From NCBI GenBank assembly GCA_024114885.1, contig CP099419.1:3100001-3164000 (forward strand): 64,000 nt of DNA, written 5' to 3'. This DNA comes from Septoria linicola. Its lineage: Eukaryota > Ascomycota > Dothideomycetes > Mycosphaerellales > Mycosphaerellaceae. Below are positions 1 through 9,746 of the stretch, in pieces (the stretch's first letter is position 1; each line of letters opens with the position of its first letter). The position numbers and the translations under genes were made by a program. The notes beneath the pieces are model-generated. The model was not told the DNA's origin, made no database searches, and saw nothing but the letters and a program-made list of their open reading frames with translations.

Positions 1-1
1 A

Positions 2-874
2 CAGAAGTGGTTGCTGGAAGACGGCTACAAGGATGAATACAAGCCTACAGAGGATGAGAATATTCGTGGAGATGCGTTCAAGACTTTGTTCGTGGGTCGT
101 CTTCCGTACGACTGCGGCACTAAAGACCTCGAGAAGGAATTCGGCCGCTTCGGGCCAATTGAGCGCGTGAGGATCGTGACAGATCGTGGCGAACAGTCGA
201 AGAAGAAGGGCAAGCCTCGTGGCTACGGTTTTGTTCTTTTCGAGCGCGAGAAAGATATGAAGGGTATGATGCGTCCAGATTCACCTGACTTGATCGAGCT
301 AACCAAGTCCTTAGCTGCCTACAAAGAGTGCGAGAACACGCGAATCCGTGGACGCTCGGTCCTGGTCGATGTCGAGAGAGGTCGCTCAGTTGGGGGCTGG
401 CGTCCCCGACGATTCGGTGGTGGACTAGGTGGGCGACACTACACTCGAGCTCCGCCACGTCCGACAAGCTACGGAGGAGGCATGCCCTCTGGACCAGGCT
501 TCGGTCGCGGCGGCTTTCGCGGAGGATTTGGTGGCGATCGCGGTGGGTTCCGGGGTGGTCGTGGAGGAGGAAGAGGCGGTGGCGGTGGCTATCGCGGCGG
601 AGGCGGCTATGGAGGCGTGGGATACGGCGGCGGGCCCGATGGCGCTCCCTCCGGCCCCCGCTCTGGTGGCGGATATGGAGGAGGTGGCCGGAGCTACGAC
701 GACCGTGGACCTCGTGGCGGAGGCAGAGACAACGCCAACTTCGAGCCTTTGCCACCACGTGGTGGTGACCGTGGTGGAGGTGGCTACAGAGACCGCGACC
801 GAGACTTCAACAGCGGCTCGAAGCGACCATTCGAGGGTGGGTATGACGATTCACGACAACGACGACGCTACTAA
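2..874 (+). CDS. SNRNP70: U1 snRNP 70 kDa protein (U1-70K), 3' part of gene
   Basis: The reading frame is already open at the left edge, so the N-terminus lies outside the window; about 290 residues are visible. There is one RRM: RNP2 is LFVGRL (near 87-104) and RNP1 is RGYGFVLF (near 219-242). The stretch before it (EDGYKDEYKPTEDENIRGDAFKTL) has the U1-70K type of lead into the RRM. The C-terminal half is almost entirely Gly/Arg (RGG, GGYGGG) and ends in a basic RRRY tail. In the known family the RRM binds stem-loop I of U1 snRNA and helps 5' splice-site recognition in the nucleus. The RGG-rich tail takes the place of the RS-like tail of animal proteins, which is usual in fungi. The stop TAA is at 872-874. 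The 3' flank carries splice signals, described separately. Confidence 0.93.
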   Translation, partial: QKWLLEDGYKDEYKPTEDENIRGDAFKTLFVGRLPYDCGTKDLEKEFGRFGPIERVRIVTDRGEQSKKKGKPRGYGFVLFEREKDMKGMMRPDSPDLIELTKSLAAYKECENTRIRGRSVLVDVERGRSVGGWRPRRFGGGLGGRHYTRAPPRPTSYGGGMPSGPGFGRGGFRGGFGGDRGGFRGGRGGGRGGGGGYRGGGGYGGVGYGGGPDGAPSGPRSGGGYGGGGRSYDDRGPRGGGRDNANFEPLPPRGGDRGGGGYRDRDRDFNSGSKRPFEGGYDDSRQRRRY

Positions 875-1688
875 TGGTAGCAAAGCGCATGGTAAGATTC
901 CCCGACTAACGCTCTTCCCCCAGGGGTAAGTATACTAATCAGTGCAGCTTACCGCAGCTACTCACTCTTGCAGCTTGCTCCAGCCTGGCCTTGGTGCAAT
1001 GTGCCTTACACACCCTGCGCATTCGACACAATCTTGGACAAGACCGCATGGCACGCAAACTACGGTGAGTCGGACTACCTCCTCAAAGGGTAAGGTACCG
1101 GCTCGCGCGCACGACATACTATCCGATCAGCAACGGAAGTACCACAGAAGCGCGAAGGAAGGGGACACGGTTATGGGAGGCTCCGCTTTCCTTCTTGCAT
1201 TCACTGCTTTTCAGTCGTTGCTTGTTTCTAGCTCTGAGCGACTGCAGCATCGATGCTCAATTCAGGGCATCATTGGTCCGCACGTGTACTTGTAGTCTCA
1301 TCAGGTGGGTTGAGGGAAGTGTATGCTACTGCTTTTGCAACTGAGCGCGAGGCAGACCAGACACGAAGCAGACGATGCTTCTAGCCATAGACTTTCCACC
1401 TATGCAGTGTGCAAGCCATCTCTCAATCGTGCAACATCTCACAGCTTGACTGAAACTGAGAGGCATTGGACGAGAGCTTGCGATTGTCCGAGTATTTCCG
1501 AAAGCTGTGAGCGCAAGTACATCGGCGCAATAGCACATTACGTCGATAGCCCCTCCAGTCAAATTCTGGTGACCTTAACACATTTCCACGTTGCAGACGA
1601 AGTACGCACAGGACAACAACTCGCACACTTGATCGCTGAGCAGATACGACTCTCTACAACCAGACCCACCACCCAGAATACCGCAATC
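875..1688. other. U1-70K 3' UTR and TPI1 upstream region
   Basis: Apart from the splice-like signals near 892-973, there is another donor-like GGTGAGT near 1064. The last 60 bases before the TPI1 start are C/A-rich and pyrimidine-rich, as expected of a fungal 5' UTR. Open frames here show no recognisable protein. Confidence 0.5.
926..973 (+). promoter_or_regulatory. Candidate 48-nt 3'-UTR intron / U1 target site after U1-70K
   Basis: Position 926 starts a consensus 5' splice site; GGTAAGTAT matches nine contiguous bases of the complement of the U1 snRNA 5' end. A TACTAAT branch-site-like sequence follows at once, and CAG acceptors lie at about 944-946 and 971-973. A second donor-like site (GGTAAGA) is at 891-897 with a CAG at 921-923. 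All are downstream of the stop codon. Splicing is inferred, not shown. Confidence 0.5.
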
Positions 1689-2500
1689 ATGGCACGTCAA
1701 TTCTTCGTTGGAGGCAACTTCAAGATGTACGTGCAACATACCCCGCCATGCACACAACAAAGACGGCCACACTGACAAAAATCGCCATTTGCAGGAACGG
1801 AACAATTTCCAAGATCAAGGAAATCGTCGCTCACCTCAACGATGCCAAAGTCGACTCCAACACTGAAGTCGTCATCTCTCCTCCGGCGCTGTACCTTTTG
1901 CTCACCCGCGAACACCTCCGCCAGGGCATCGAGGTTGCGGCCCAGAACGTTTTCGACAAGCCTAACGGAGCCTTTACTGGTGAGATCTCCGTCGAGCAGC
2001 TGAAGGACTCCAACATTACTTGGACAATCCTCGGACACTCGGAGCGCCGCGTGATCCTCCAGGAGACGAATCAGTTCGTGGGCAGCAAGACCAAGACCGC
2101 CCTCGACGGCGGCCTTAGCGTCATTCTCTGCTGTGGAGAGACTTTGGAGCAGAGAGAGGCAGGAAAGACATTGGACACCGTGCTCGCGCAGCTGAAGGCC
2201 GTGAGCGAGCAGACCAAGGACTGGAGCAAGGTCGTGGTCGCATACGAGCCAGTCTGGGCTATTGGAACCGGCAAGGTCGCAACGACTGAGCAGGCACAAG
2301 AGGTCCACAAGGGTATCCGTGAGTGGATCGCAAAGGAGCTCGGCAATGAAGCTGCCGAGAAGACGAGAATCATCTACGGTGGCTCAGTGTCCGAGAAGAA
2401 CTGCAAGGAGTTGGCGAAGGAGGCCGACATTGACGGATTCTTGGTTGGCGGTGCCAGCTTGAAGCCAGCGTTCGTTGACATTATCAACGCCAAGCAGTAG
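1689..2500 (+). CDS. TPI1: Triosephosphate isomerase
   Basis: Cytosolic glycolytic enzyme that interconverts dihydroxyacetone phosphate and glyceraldehyde 3-phosphate. There are two exons: 1689-1726 and 1795-2500. The 68-nt intron splits the Met13 codon (AT|G), and splicing gives the family sequence GGNFKMNGTISKI. The product is 247 aa, normal length. Visible active-site elements are Asn10 and Lys12 in GNFK, the catalytic His94 in ILGHSERR, the catalytic Glu in VAYEPVWAIGTG followed by the flexible loop 6, and the phosphate-gripping GGS and late GG segments. ATG 1689 is chosen because the conserved N-terminus begins directly after it and the context is good (CAATCATGG). It is complete and appears functional. 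Confidence 0.97.
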
Positions 2501-3083
2501 AGTCCTATCGTGGAGACAGAGGCCTGATGGCGAGCATAAAAGGCAAACAGCCAGAAGTCATGAGACAATCGAAGAGACACGGTTCGAAGGAGTCATTGGA
2601 GAATAGGCCAATGCTATGATGTTCCGGCTAGCCGTTTCGTCACTCTTACTGTTCTGCACACCCGCAGCACTAATACCCAACGCTAATGTGATGGCAGTAA
2701 TTCGAATAGAACTTGATCCAAAGAGCCGTGGAGTTCGAGAGTATCAGAATGTCGACATTGACACGACATCTACTACGCCGCTGTCACCAAACAAAATATC
2801 CCCAGCGGTCTCCTTGATCATTGACGGTGGAACGGACACCTGCATATGTACCCTGCAGCGGGCTCGCTTGGTTATATACCTGCATATGCATCAGATGGTC
2901 CGGATCGCGGTGTTGACGGCAGAACGCGATAGGTAACCACCCGCAATCAACCAGATTGTTGTTTGTCCTCAGAATTGTTGCTCACCTTGATCTGGCGTAG
3001 GCTGGTTCTTTGCACACTCTTTTTCCGGCTATGTCACCCCATGGTTGAGCAAACACTTACTTTGCACTCCACAACGCAGAGAT
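2501..3083. other. Intergenic, TPI1 3' end to next gene
   Basis: No recognisable gene. One 106-codon frame (2616-2936) starts with a hydrophobic, signal-peptide-like stretch (MMFRLAVSSLLLFCTPAAL), but the rest has no recognisable character, and it lies 115 bp behind TPI1, where a 3' UTR is expected. Confidence 0.4.
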
Positions 3084-4493
3084 ATGGACGATCGGATCCT
3101 CGACGGGCCTCTAGGCCTGGTTCAGCAGCAGATTGGCAGACTGCAAGCAGAAAGTCAGAAAAGTGAAGCACTTCTCAATGAAGCGCGGGCGGAGAACCGA
3201 GCCCTGCGTGATGGATTGGCCATCAGGGAAGAACAATTGAAGGAACACTGCTTGGCACAAGAAGAACTTTCGAACATGAATGCGCAACTTGAAACACTGC
3301 GCGAGGTTGCTCAGAGTCTCAAAGATGTGATTCAATCGAGAGATGAAGAATCAGCTGGAATCTCTGAACAGCTGGAGAAGAAGGAGCACGAGGTCCAGCT
3401 GTTGAAGTCGAGGCTGAAGAGGGCAAAGAAGAAGAGCAACGACCCTGCTAGCCTTGTGCGCGCTCCTCAAGCGACCTCTGGCGTGCCTTTCCGGAAGGCA
3501 GAGACTAATGACCCGCCTACGAACAGAGAGCAAGGCGAAGGGTTCCGCATGGAGATGCATTTTCCGTGTTTCCAGGTCCTCAAGAAGAAAGGTTGGTTCT
3601 ACTCCAAACGTCGAGTCACTGCAACAACTTTTGTAGCTAACTTGGTTATCTTAGGTAGCCGGTACTACCGAGACATGCACGATGGCGGTCACCTGATTGA
3701 TGGTGGTCGATTACTGCACCAACTGGCACAATCGTTCAGGCCTTCTCGACAGATCCCATGCATGCTACGAGCTCACGAGTGGACTTTGAGCGGGTTCGCC
3801 AAAGAACAAAGTCCGGAATCGCCATGGCCGCAGTCGGTCGAAGCTCCCGAATTTGTACTTGATGACACTGCTGCAGTCGATGCCCGGGATAGCCCATTGG
3901 ACGCTCAGCAACACAGAACAGCGACCGAAGACGTGCAGATGACCAGCTGCAAGATGTCCCCACGTAGTGACAGTCCTCCTGCAGGTCATTCCTATCGCCC
4001 ATTACCAGAGCCTGGGTGTCTCGCCGATCTAAAATCGGCCTTTACGGCTCCAAATGCTTGCAACATGGACGATTCGATCCCCTCGGCCTTTCGAGACGAA
4101 CGTCGCGAGCATAGGAGTGTCCCGTCTACATCGAGCCCGACGCCCAGCGGTCCGGAGAGAGCGACGTCGACAATGTCCTCTGTACAGACTCTACAATATC
4201 AAGAAGAGTCGCGCAAGCGAGTGCGAGATTTCAACATGACCGATGCTGAGTTCACGAGAGCAGTGAAAGCTCGTCGTCTCGTATGCGTCAGCTGTCGGAC
4301 GACGAACAGCAAATGTGATTCCGCTGCGACTTGTGACAACTGTAGCCTAAATGGCAGCAGATGCGTGCACAAGCGATGCAGGTTCGGTCTGAGTTGTCGT
4401 CATCCTAAGTGCGTCTATATCCATCCTGAACAGTACGATTCGAATGATGAAGCCTGGGTCGTGGAGGATGGGAGTATGCCACGGAAGGGCTAG
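3084..4493 (+). CDS. Coiled-coil protein with C-terminal Zn2Cys6-like and CCCH fingers
   Basis: I do not recognise this as a named gene. The first third (after MDDRILDGPLG) is a heptad-rich coiled coil rich in E, K, Q and L. A middle part contains HFPCFQVLKKKG and GGHLIDGGRLLHQLAQSF. The C-terminus (about 4284-4424) has cysteines spaced C-x2-C-x6-C-x5-C-x2-C-x6-C, exactly the Gal4-type spacing, followed at once by C-x5-C-x4-C-x3-H, a Nab2-like CCCH finger. A 63-nt in-frame stretch (3592-3654: GTTGGT, GCTAAC, TTAG) looks like an intron. If spliced, the protein is about 448 aa from ATG 3084; unspliced it stays open. I prefer ATG 3084 to the in-frame ATG at 3045 because coding character starts there. 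A nucleic-acid-binding role is inferred. Confidence 0.7.
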   Translation: MDDRILDGPLGLVQQQIGRLQAESQKSEALLNEARAENRALRDGLAIREEQLKEHCLAQEELSNMNAQLETLREVAQSLKDVIQSRDEESAGISEQLEKKEHEVQLLKSRLKRAKKKSNDPASLVRAPQATSGVPFRKAETNDPPTNREQGEGFRMEMHFPCFQVLKKKGWFYSKRRVTATTFVANLVILGSRYYRDMHDGGHLIDGGRLLHQLAQSFRPSRQIPCMLRAHEWTLSGFAKEQSPESPWPQSVEAPEFVLDDTAAVDARDSPLDAQQHRTATEDVQMTSCKMSPRSDSPPAGHSYRPLPEPGCLADLKSAFTAPNACNMDDSIPSAFRDERREHRSVPSTSSPTPSGPERATSTMSSVQTLQYQEESRKRVRDFNMTDAEFTRAVKARRLVCVSCRTTNSKCDSAATCDNCSLNGSRCVHKRCRFGLSCRHPKCVYIHPEQYDSNDEAWVVEDGSMPRKG

Positions 4494-5307
4494 ATGCCTA
4501 CGCCGAGTCACACTACTGCCCTGCATTTGAGACTTATCCCCATTGCGGCCAGGCTCTCGAAGTATGAGTCTCGCTGGAGTCACTGCCCTCACCTGTGCTC
4601 ATATCCACAGCAGCGGCAGCAGCAAATGCCACCGCTTGTGGAGAAGACATTGTAGCCTTTGCAATGATACTGGCATCATGCATATATACTGCAGATGCCG
4701 CCATACGCGCGCTGTGTAACAGAGTCAGATCCGCACATGCACGTCAATCGTGATGTGGTGCTCGCCCAAGCACGGGCGGCTCAGCGTGTGTTGTTGTCGT
4801 CGCTTGGCAGCCTGCATTCACTCTGGTCCACTATTCGGGATATCTTTCTACCATGACCTCCATGATTGGTCGAGCCATCTTTTGCACACCTGCCAATGTT
4901 ACACGGCTGACATGAGCTCTAGCTCTTCTCCATCTCTCACTCCACTTGCCGTCTGATCGACGTCTCGTCTCTGCATTGACTAAAGTCGCTGAGCAGATGC
5001 AGTCGCTCAACATTGCTGGCGAAATGCAGCGGCAGCCTCTACGCGCTCAACAGCGCGTTGAACTAGCAGGAATCAGGGATGACCAAGTTCGGCTTGTGTC
5101 TGAAAACAGACTGGTAATAAAAAGCATTCCTCGCAAACAGAGGAGAACAACCCAGGTAAAGTCTCTGATCCCTGGCCATTTTCTGCTTGATCCATAGACA
5201 GCTCTATTGACGACAGGCTATCGTACTTTATCGTGGCAAGGATTCCAAATTCAATTCCTCAGCGCGATCTCGACGCGTTGCGTGCCAATGGTTTGCCATG
5301 AACAGTA
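4494..5307. other. Intergenic or 5' exons of the next gene
   Basis: A frame from about 4946 to 5155 (encoding AEQMQSLN and RVELAGIRDDQVRLVSENRL) ends at a clean donor, CAG|GTAAAG at 5156, with an acceptor at 5216. It looks like a coding exon of the downstream coiled-coil gene. However, I could not join it in frame to the 5308 frame with consensus sites, so the 5' structure is unresolved. Confidence 0.35.
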
Positions 5308-6909
5308 TTGATATGGGCTAGGCTTTTGAGAAGACACTCTCACTTCAACGAAGCTAGGAAACTTCTGCGTGGACATGAGGCGGCTTTTATGCTAGCGGTA
5401 TCCATACGCCCTCTTGCCGCTCTGAATGGCAGTGCGGACAACCTGATGCTAGCACAAAACAAGTGGTGCAAGGAGAAAGAGGCTCTAACACAAGCACATG
5501 AAGCATTATCGCTCGAGCGCTCGAAAGCTCAGACGTATGCCAACTACTTACAAACCCAACTGCAAGCAGTTCAACAGGAAGCACACCGCCACGGAATACA
5601 GATGAGATTACAGGCTCATGCTCAAGTCTTGCAAGAGGCAGAAAATTTGCGACGTGAACTCAACATGAGCGAAGCTCGGGTTGCGCAGCTTGAGGCTAGG
5701 TATCAGCAGCTGGACTGGCAGCGCAAGTCCTCGGAGCAGCAGCATGCCCAATACGTCCGAGATCGCAACAAGCGAATGGAAGACAAAAACACTGACCTGA
5801 CGAAGTGCAATCACACAGTCACACAGCTACAGATTCACTTGGCTGCAGTGATCAAACAAAACACCTTATACAACGATCATCTACTTCAGCAAGGTGGGAA
5901 GGTTGGCGAGCTGACGTCGGAGGTGTCGGAAAAAGACCTGACTATCTCGCACCTGCGCAAGTGTCGTATTGCCATGAGGTGGCACGTCGCTGCCATAAAA
6001 GCACAGAGGGAGGCTGCGTCTGTCGGCAGCTCTGCAGTTGCAGCGGACCTCGAGGCTCTTCGTCAGGAAGTGAAGCGCCTCACTGTCCTACTGCAGACCG
6101 CTAGACTTGCCCGTATGCGGGCGGAGCACAGTAGAAGTGTTGCAGAGGCCGAGCTTCAAGAGGTAGCTGGGCGATTTGACGCAGCAAGTACAGAACTTGT
6201 CACATTGCGCGCGAAGGAGAGTCTTGCTGTCAACGAGATTCAGACCCTCAAGTCTAGGAGTGCGTGCCAAACGAAAGTACTCCAGCAACACGAGGCTTGT
6301 GTGGCCGAGCAAAAATGGCTAGACGACAGATACCCGGACGCCTTCGATCAGCTTCAGGGACTGCGGAAGCAGTTGGAGATCTCTCGATCGCAAATGGTCG
6401 ATAGCGGTACTGATGCTATTCAACCTTCGCGGACCATAGAGGACACCAATTCTCCAGTGACGAAGATCACCACGCAGTTGCTAACACCAACATCGTCCAT
6501 GTCGCCCCCGCCGCGGCTCCGCAGCGAATGCAACAGTGGCGAGACCGTGACGACTCCATTGAGAGTAGAGATACCACGAGCCACAAAATTTCTGCAGCTT
6601 CCTACGCCCAGCTCGTCGACAGAGGGCATCACGCTTCCAAGTCGACCAGATTGGACAGTCCCGGAGACTCCTGTGCAACAAGCCCAACACAGAGCCGCGC
6701 CGCCCAAACAACCAAAACATCTTGAACGAGGAGATGAGTTGCGGCCCAGCTACCAACAAGAATGGTCGCATGGTCAAGGAAGACGTGAGTCTAGAGGCGA
6801 AGAGTTGTTTCCGCACAGAACTGGTGCGATTGCTACTCGTCCGCCTATGGGTGGCCGATCTTGGTCAGACATGTATCGTCGCCCAGTCGATGCGTATCGA
6901 CCGAGGTGA
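5308..6909 (+). CDS. Coiled-coil protein, unknown
   Basis: A long open frame of about 530 codons; its listed first codon is TTG, and the first ATG is at 5389, so the true start is probably in an upstream exon. The first two thirds are strongly heptad-like with repeated Q/E/K/A/L (for example YLQTQLQAVQQEAHRHG), predicting long coiled coils. The last third is Ser/Pro/Thr-rich and disordered, with SP and TP sites, ending MYRRPVDAYRPR. I see no enzymatic motif and cannot assign a family. It lies next to the other coiled-coil gene on the same strand and shares its general composition, but I saw no clear repeat of its zinc fingers. A structural or scaffold protein is possible. Confidence 0.6.
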   Translation: MIWARLLRRHSHFNEARKLLRGHEAAFMLAVSIRPLAALNGSADNLMLAQNKWCKEKEALTQAHEALSLERSKAQTYANYLQTQLQAVQQEAHRHGIQMRLQAHAQVLQEAENLRRELNMSEARVAQLEARYQQLDWQRKSSEQQHAQYVRDRNKRMEDKNTDLTKCNHTVTQLQIHLAAVIKQNTLYNDHLLQQGGKVGELTSEVSEKDLTISHLRKCRIAMRWHVAAIKAQREAASVGSSAVAADLEALRQEVKRLTVLLQTARLARMRAEHSRSVAEAELQEVAGRFDAASTELVTLRAKESLAVNEIQTLKSRSACQTKVLQQHEACVAEQKWLDDRYPDAFDQLQGLRKQLEISRSQMVDSGTDAIQPSRTIEDTNSPVTKITTQLLTPTSSMSPPPRLRSECNSGETVTTPLRVEIPRATKFLQLPTPSSSTEGITLPSRPDWTVPETPVQQAQHRAAPPKQPKHLERGDELRPSYQQEWSHGQGRRESRGEELFPHRTGAIATRPPMGGRSWSDMYRRPVDAYRPR

Positions 6910-7312
6910 TGAGAGCTATATTCGTGACGTTGAAAGAATATCAAAATATGTAGAGAGAATCCGATTACTCCGATGTACTAGTGCTTTGCTCAGAGCCTTG
7001 CTACCATTCTTGAGTTCGCTTACATTGCTGTCCTCCTTCTGAACAAAATTCTCAAGGTGGAGCTGTCACCAGCCCCACTATGTCACGTCTCGTAGAATGC
7101 TGTGATTGGTCAAACACATCTGTTTCTGCGTTGAGTCTACAGTCCGCATCCACTTTGCACATCCCCTTCACATCGGCCGAGACACGGACTTGAACGTTGC
7201 GGGGTGATGGCAATATTTCCTCTCTTGGGATGTTATGAGGCCATGTCTGAGCTTCAATCCTGCCAAATTCCATCAAGGTCCGTGAGACAGCAGATTGGAA
7301 TACAACGACATC
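6910..7312. other. Intergenic / promoter of MetE-like gene
   Basis: No gene seen. The minus-strand open frame at 7052-7354 overlaps the next gene's start and has no protein character. Confidence 0.45.
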
Positions 7313-8530
7313 ATGTCTGCTTCGCCAAGAAACCCACCATTCCGTGCTGAACATATTGGTTCGCTACTCAGGCCGGATGAGCTGGTCAAGAAGAGATATG
7401 CCGTTGCAGATGGCTCCGCGAAACCCGAAGAACTAGTACCGGTCGAGCAAGAAGCCATCAAAGACATCGTCAAGCTACAGCAAGATGTTGGCATCAAGTC
7501 CATCACCAATGGAGAGTACTCTCGGCACCAGTTTTGGGGTACATTTATGGAGACCTTGAACGGCATGGAAGAGATCAATCTTCGAGAGGGAGGTTACGAC
7601 CAAAGCATTTTCAGGATGTATGCTCCTGATGTTAAGTCGTTCATGCATGCGAAGACGATTCCAAACCAGGTCACTGTTGCCGCGAGCAAGCTGTCACATA
7701 CCGGCAAATCGACATTTCTGCCAGAGCTCGAATATTTGAAGACTGTTCTGCCTAAGGACCAGTGGTCAAGCATCAAGCTCACGATCACAAGTCCTTCCTG
7801 GTACCACTTCCGATACGGACCAAACAAGGCGTATTTGCCAGGAGTCTATAACAGTGACGATGAATACTTTGCGGATCTCGCCAAAGCTTATCAGGTCGAG
7901 CTTAAGATCCTGTACGATGCGGGACTGCGCAATGCTCAGGTCGACGATCCAAACCTTGCATACTTCTGCTCCGAAGCCATGTTGGAGGGCTGGAAGAATG
8001 ATAAGGAGAACTTCCAGACTGCAGACCAGCAGCTTGACGCCTATATCAAGTTCTACAATGCTTGTCTCGACGTGCCGAAGGACTTCCATATGGGTATCCA
8101 TCTCTGCCGAGGCAACTACATGGGCAGCAAGCACTTCTCCGAAGGCGCGTATGACCGCATTGCTACAAAGCTTTTCAACGACTTGAACGTATCGACCTAC
8201 TACCTCGAATATGACACTGAGCGGGCTGGTGGGTTCGAGCCTCTCAAGCACCTGCCAAAGAACAAGAATGTTGTTCTTGGCGTTGTTACTTCCAAGTTTC
8301 CGGAGCTGGAAAGTCAGAAGGATATGGTCGACAGAGTATACAAGGCTGCCGACTTTGTTGCAGAGGGATCCGGACAGACTCGCGAGCAAGCACTTAATCA
8401 ACTTAGTGTATCGCCGCAGTGTGGCTTTGCATCACATGCAGAAGGCAACTCATTGCAGCGCGAGGACATGAGAAAGAAGCTGCAGCTCGTGAGGAGTATT
8501 GCAGATGAGGTTTGGCCTGGACAGCCATGA
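7313..8530 (+). CDS. MetE-like cobalamin-independent methyltransferase domain protein
   Basis: Encodes 405 aa with no intron, about the size of the C-terminal catalytic half of cobalamin-independent methionine synthase; the long N-terminal half of true MetE is absent. The start MSASPRNPPFRAEHIGSLLRP matches the stand-alone class of 5-methyltetrahydropteroyltriglutamate-homocysteine methyltransferase-like proteins. The zinc site looks complete: His263 and Cys265 (GIHLCRGN), Glu299 (YLEYDTE) and Cys370 (SPQCGFAS). By homology it should bind Zn and activate a thiol for methyl transfer, but the physiological substrate of stand-alone forms is often unknown. It is convergent with the aldoxime dehydratase pseudogene, 58 bp away. 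Confidence 0.9.
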   Translation: MSASPRNPPFRAEHIGSLLRPDELVKKRYAVADGSAKPEELVPVEQEAIKDIVKLQQDVGIKSITNGEYSRHQFWGTFMETLNGMEEINLREGGYDQSIFRMYAPDVKSFMHAKTIPNQVTVAASKLSHTGKSTFLPELEYLKTVLPKDQWSSIKLTITSPSWYHFRYGPNKAYLPGVYNSDDEYFADLAKAYQVELKILYDAGLRNAQVDDPNLAYFCSEAMLEGWKNDKENFQTADQQLDAYIKFYNACLDVPKDFHMGIHLCRGNYMGSKHFSEGAYDRIATKLFNDLNVSTYYLEYDTERAGGFEPLKHLPKNKNVVLGVVTSKFPELESQKDMVDRVYKAADFVAEGSGQTREQALNQLSVSPQCGFASHAEGNSLQREDMRKKLQLVRSIADEVWPGQP

Positions 8531-8588
8531 GAGTCTCCTTAAGCAAGATGGCTTAGATAACTGGAAAACTTGGCTATGTTATTAATGG

Positions 8589-9746
8589 CTATATCGAAGC
8601 TAGCATACCACTTGTATCATGACACCCAATGTACTCAAAGAATTGCTGTTCCGGCTTCATCACCATGACCTCGTGGAATAATCTCAATGAAACATTGTTC
8701 TGAAGCTCTGCAGCATATTGGAGAAAGCGTCCAAAGATATCCAGATGAGTCTTGTGCTGCTTGCTCCAGCCCTCGAGCGATTTCAAATCGTCAAAGTATG
8801 CAAGACCGAGCGTGCGCTCAGTGATCTCTCCTGGGGAAGTCTTGTGTATGCAGTCCATGAAGCGATTGCTGATACAGCCCACTTCTTCTCCTTCGTCACG
8901 AAGAAAGTCCATACCCTTCGTTAGGACAGGATGCATAGTCTCTAAGTAGAGCTCGCGCTCATGAGGCGTGGTGTTTGACCAGTCTTGACCGCTTCGGATC
9001 ATGGCAAGATTATGTCGGCCAGGAACTCGTATGCGTTCAGTTCTTGTGCCAACCTCATCGGCCCGCTCAGTTGATGACTTTGGGAAGGCCCACTCGCCAA
9101 TAAGACGATCTGTCTGCCCCAGTAGACATGTTGCTGCATCTCACCAGACACTCCGGCACGCATATTTGCGGCTCCCTTGGGTACGGTGTTGTCGGAGAAC
9201 ACGGTCTCGAATCGATCGATCGTGGGCAAGAACACTTCGAGAAACCAGCCATGCTCAGGCTGTTCTTGGAGTCCCGACCAGAATTCGCCGAAGCCACTAT
9301 CGGCTTTCCACTGATCGAAGTCTGCCTTGGTCTGCCAGTATGGGATGACCACTTCGTTCTGGAAACCACGATTATCAGTAACTGACGCTGCTTCCCAGTA
9401 CTTGGGTTTCGAGCTATCGGTGCCTTTCTCCACGAACGCGGTTAACTTCTGATACTCCGGTCCTTGTGGCTCAACTTTGCCCTCGTGCTGCACGCCGATT
9501 ATGGCCATTACAATATCCTTAGCTTCCTTCGGAAATCTGGCTGTTTAGGCTGGGAAGGGTGGCTTCGACCACAAAGTCAGCATATGAGACACGCAGGCGA
9601 ATTCTGGGCCTATGTTGCATTCGACCTCAGCTTGAGATGTACTGGCTTAAACTCACCATGAAACCTGGAGGTGTTTTGGCATCAATCGTGCGCTCCACCT
9701 GAAGATGTGGAGGAATTGCATTCTCCAGTACTCGTGTCTCTGCCAT
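8589..9746 (-). pseudogene. Phenylacetaldoxime-type aldoxime dehydratase, frameshifted
   Basis: Heme enzyme family that dehydrates aldoximes to nitriles. Exon 1 (9746 down to 9657) encodes MAETRVLENAIPPHLQVERT and ends at a GTGAGT donor. The second exon carries FPKEAKDIVMAIIGVQ through to EMQQHVYWG. The frame then breaks at 9116-9119: the next family-like sequence (VPGRHNLAMIRSGQDWS, then KTHLDIFG with the likely heme-ligand His and LRLFHEVMV) is in another frame, ending at 8589. In relatives as I remember them, YWG is followed by an S-x-RDR segment before QTD; here QTD follows YWG directly. An out-of-frame deletion of about 28 nt would explain this. The strong exon-1 donor also does not match the phase of the only acceptor, AACAG. 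A non-functional gene is likely; an assembly error cannot be excluded. Confidence 0.75.

Noticed and set aside
120..758. Antisense frames opposite the U1-70K Gly/Arg tail
   Set aside because: Composition is a mirror of RGG codons; no independent protein character.
2616..2936. Small secreted protein with signal-peptide-like start
   Set aside because: Only the first 20 residues look meaningful; the position fits the TPI1 3' flank and the remainder is not protein-like.
8999..9348. Separate plus-strand gene at the aldoxime dehydratase locus
   Set aside because: The minus strand carries clear enzyme homology on both sides; the plus frames are shadows.
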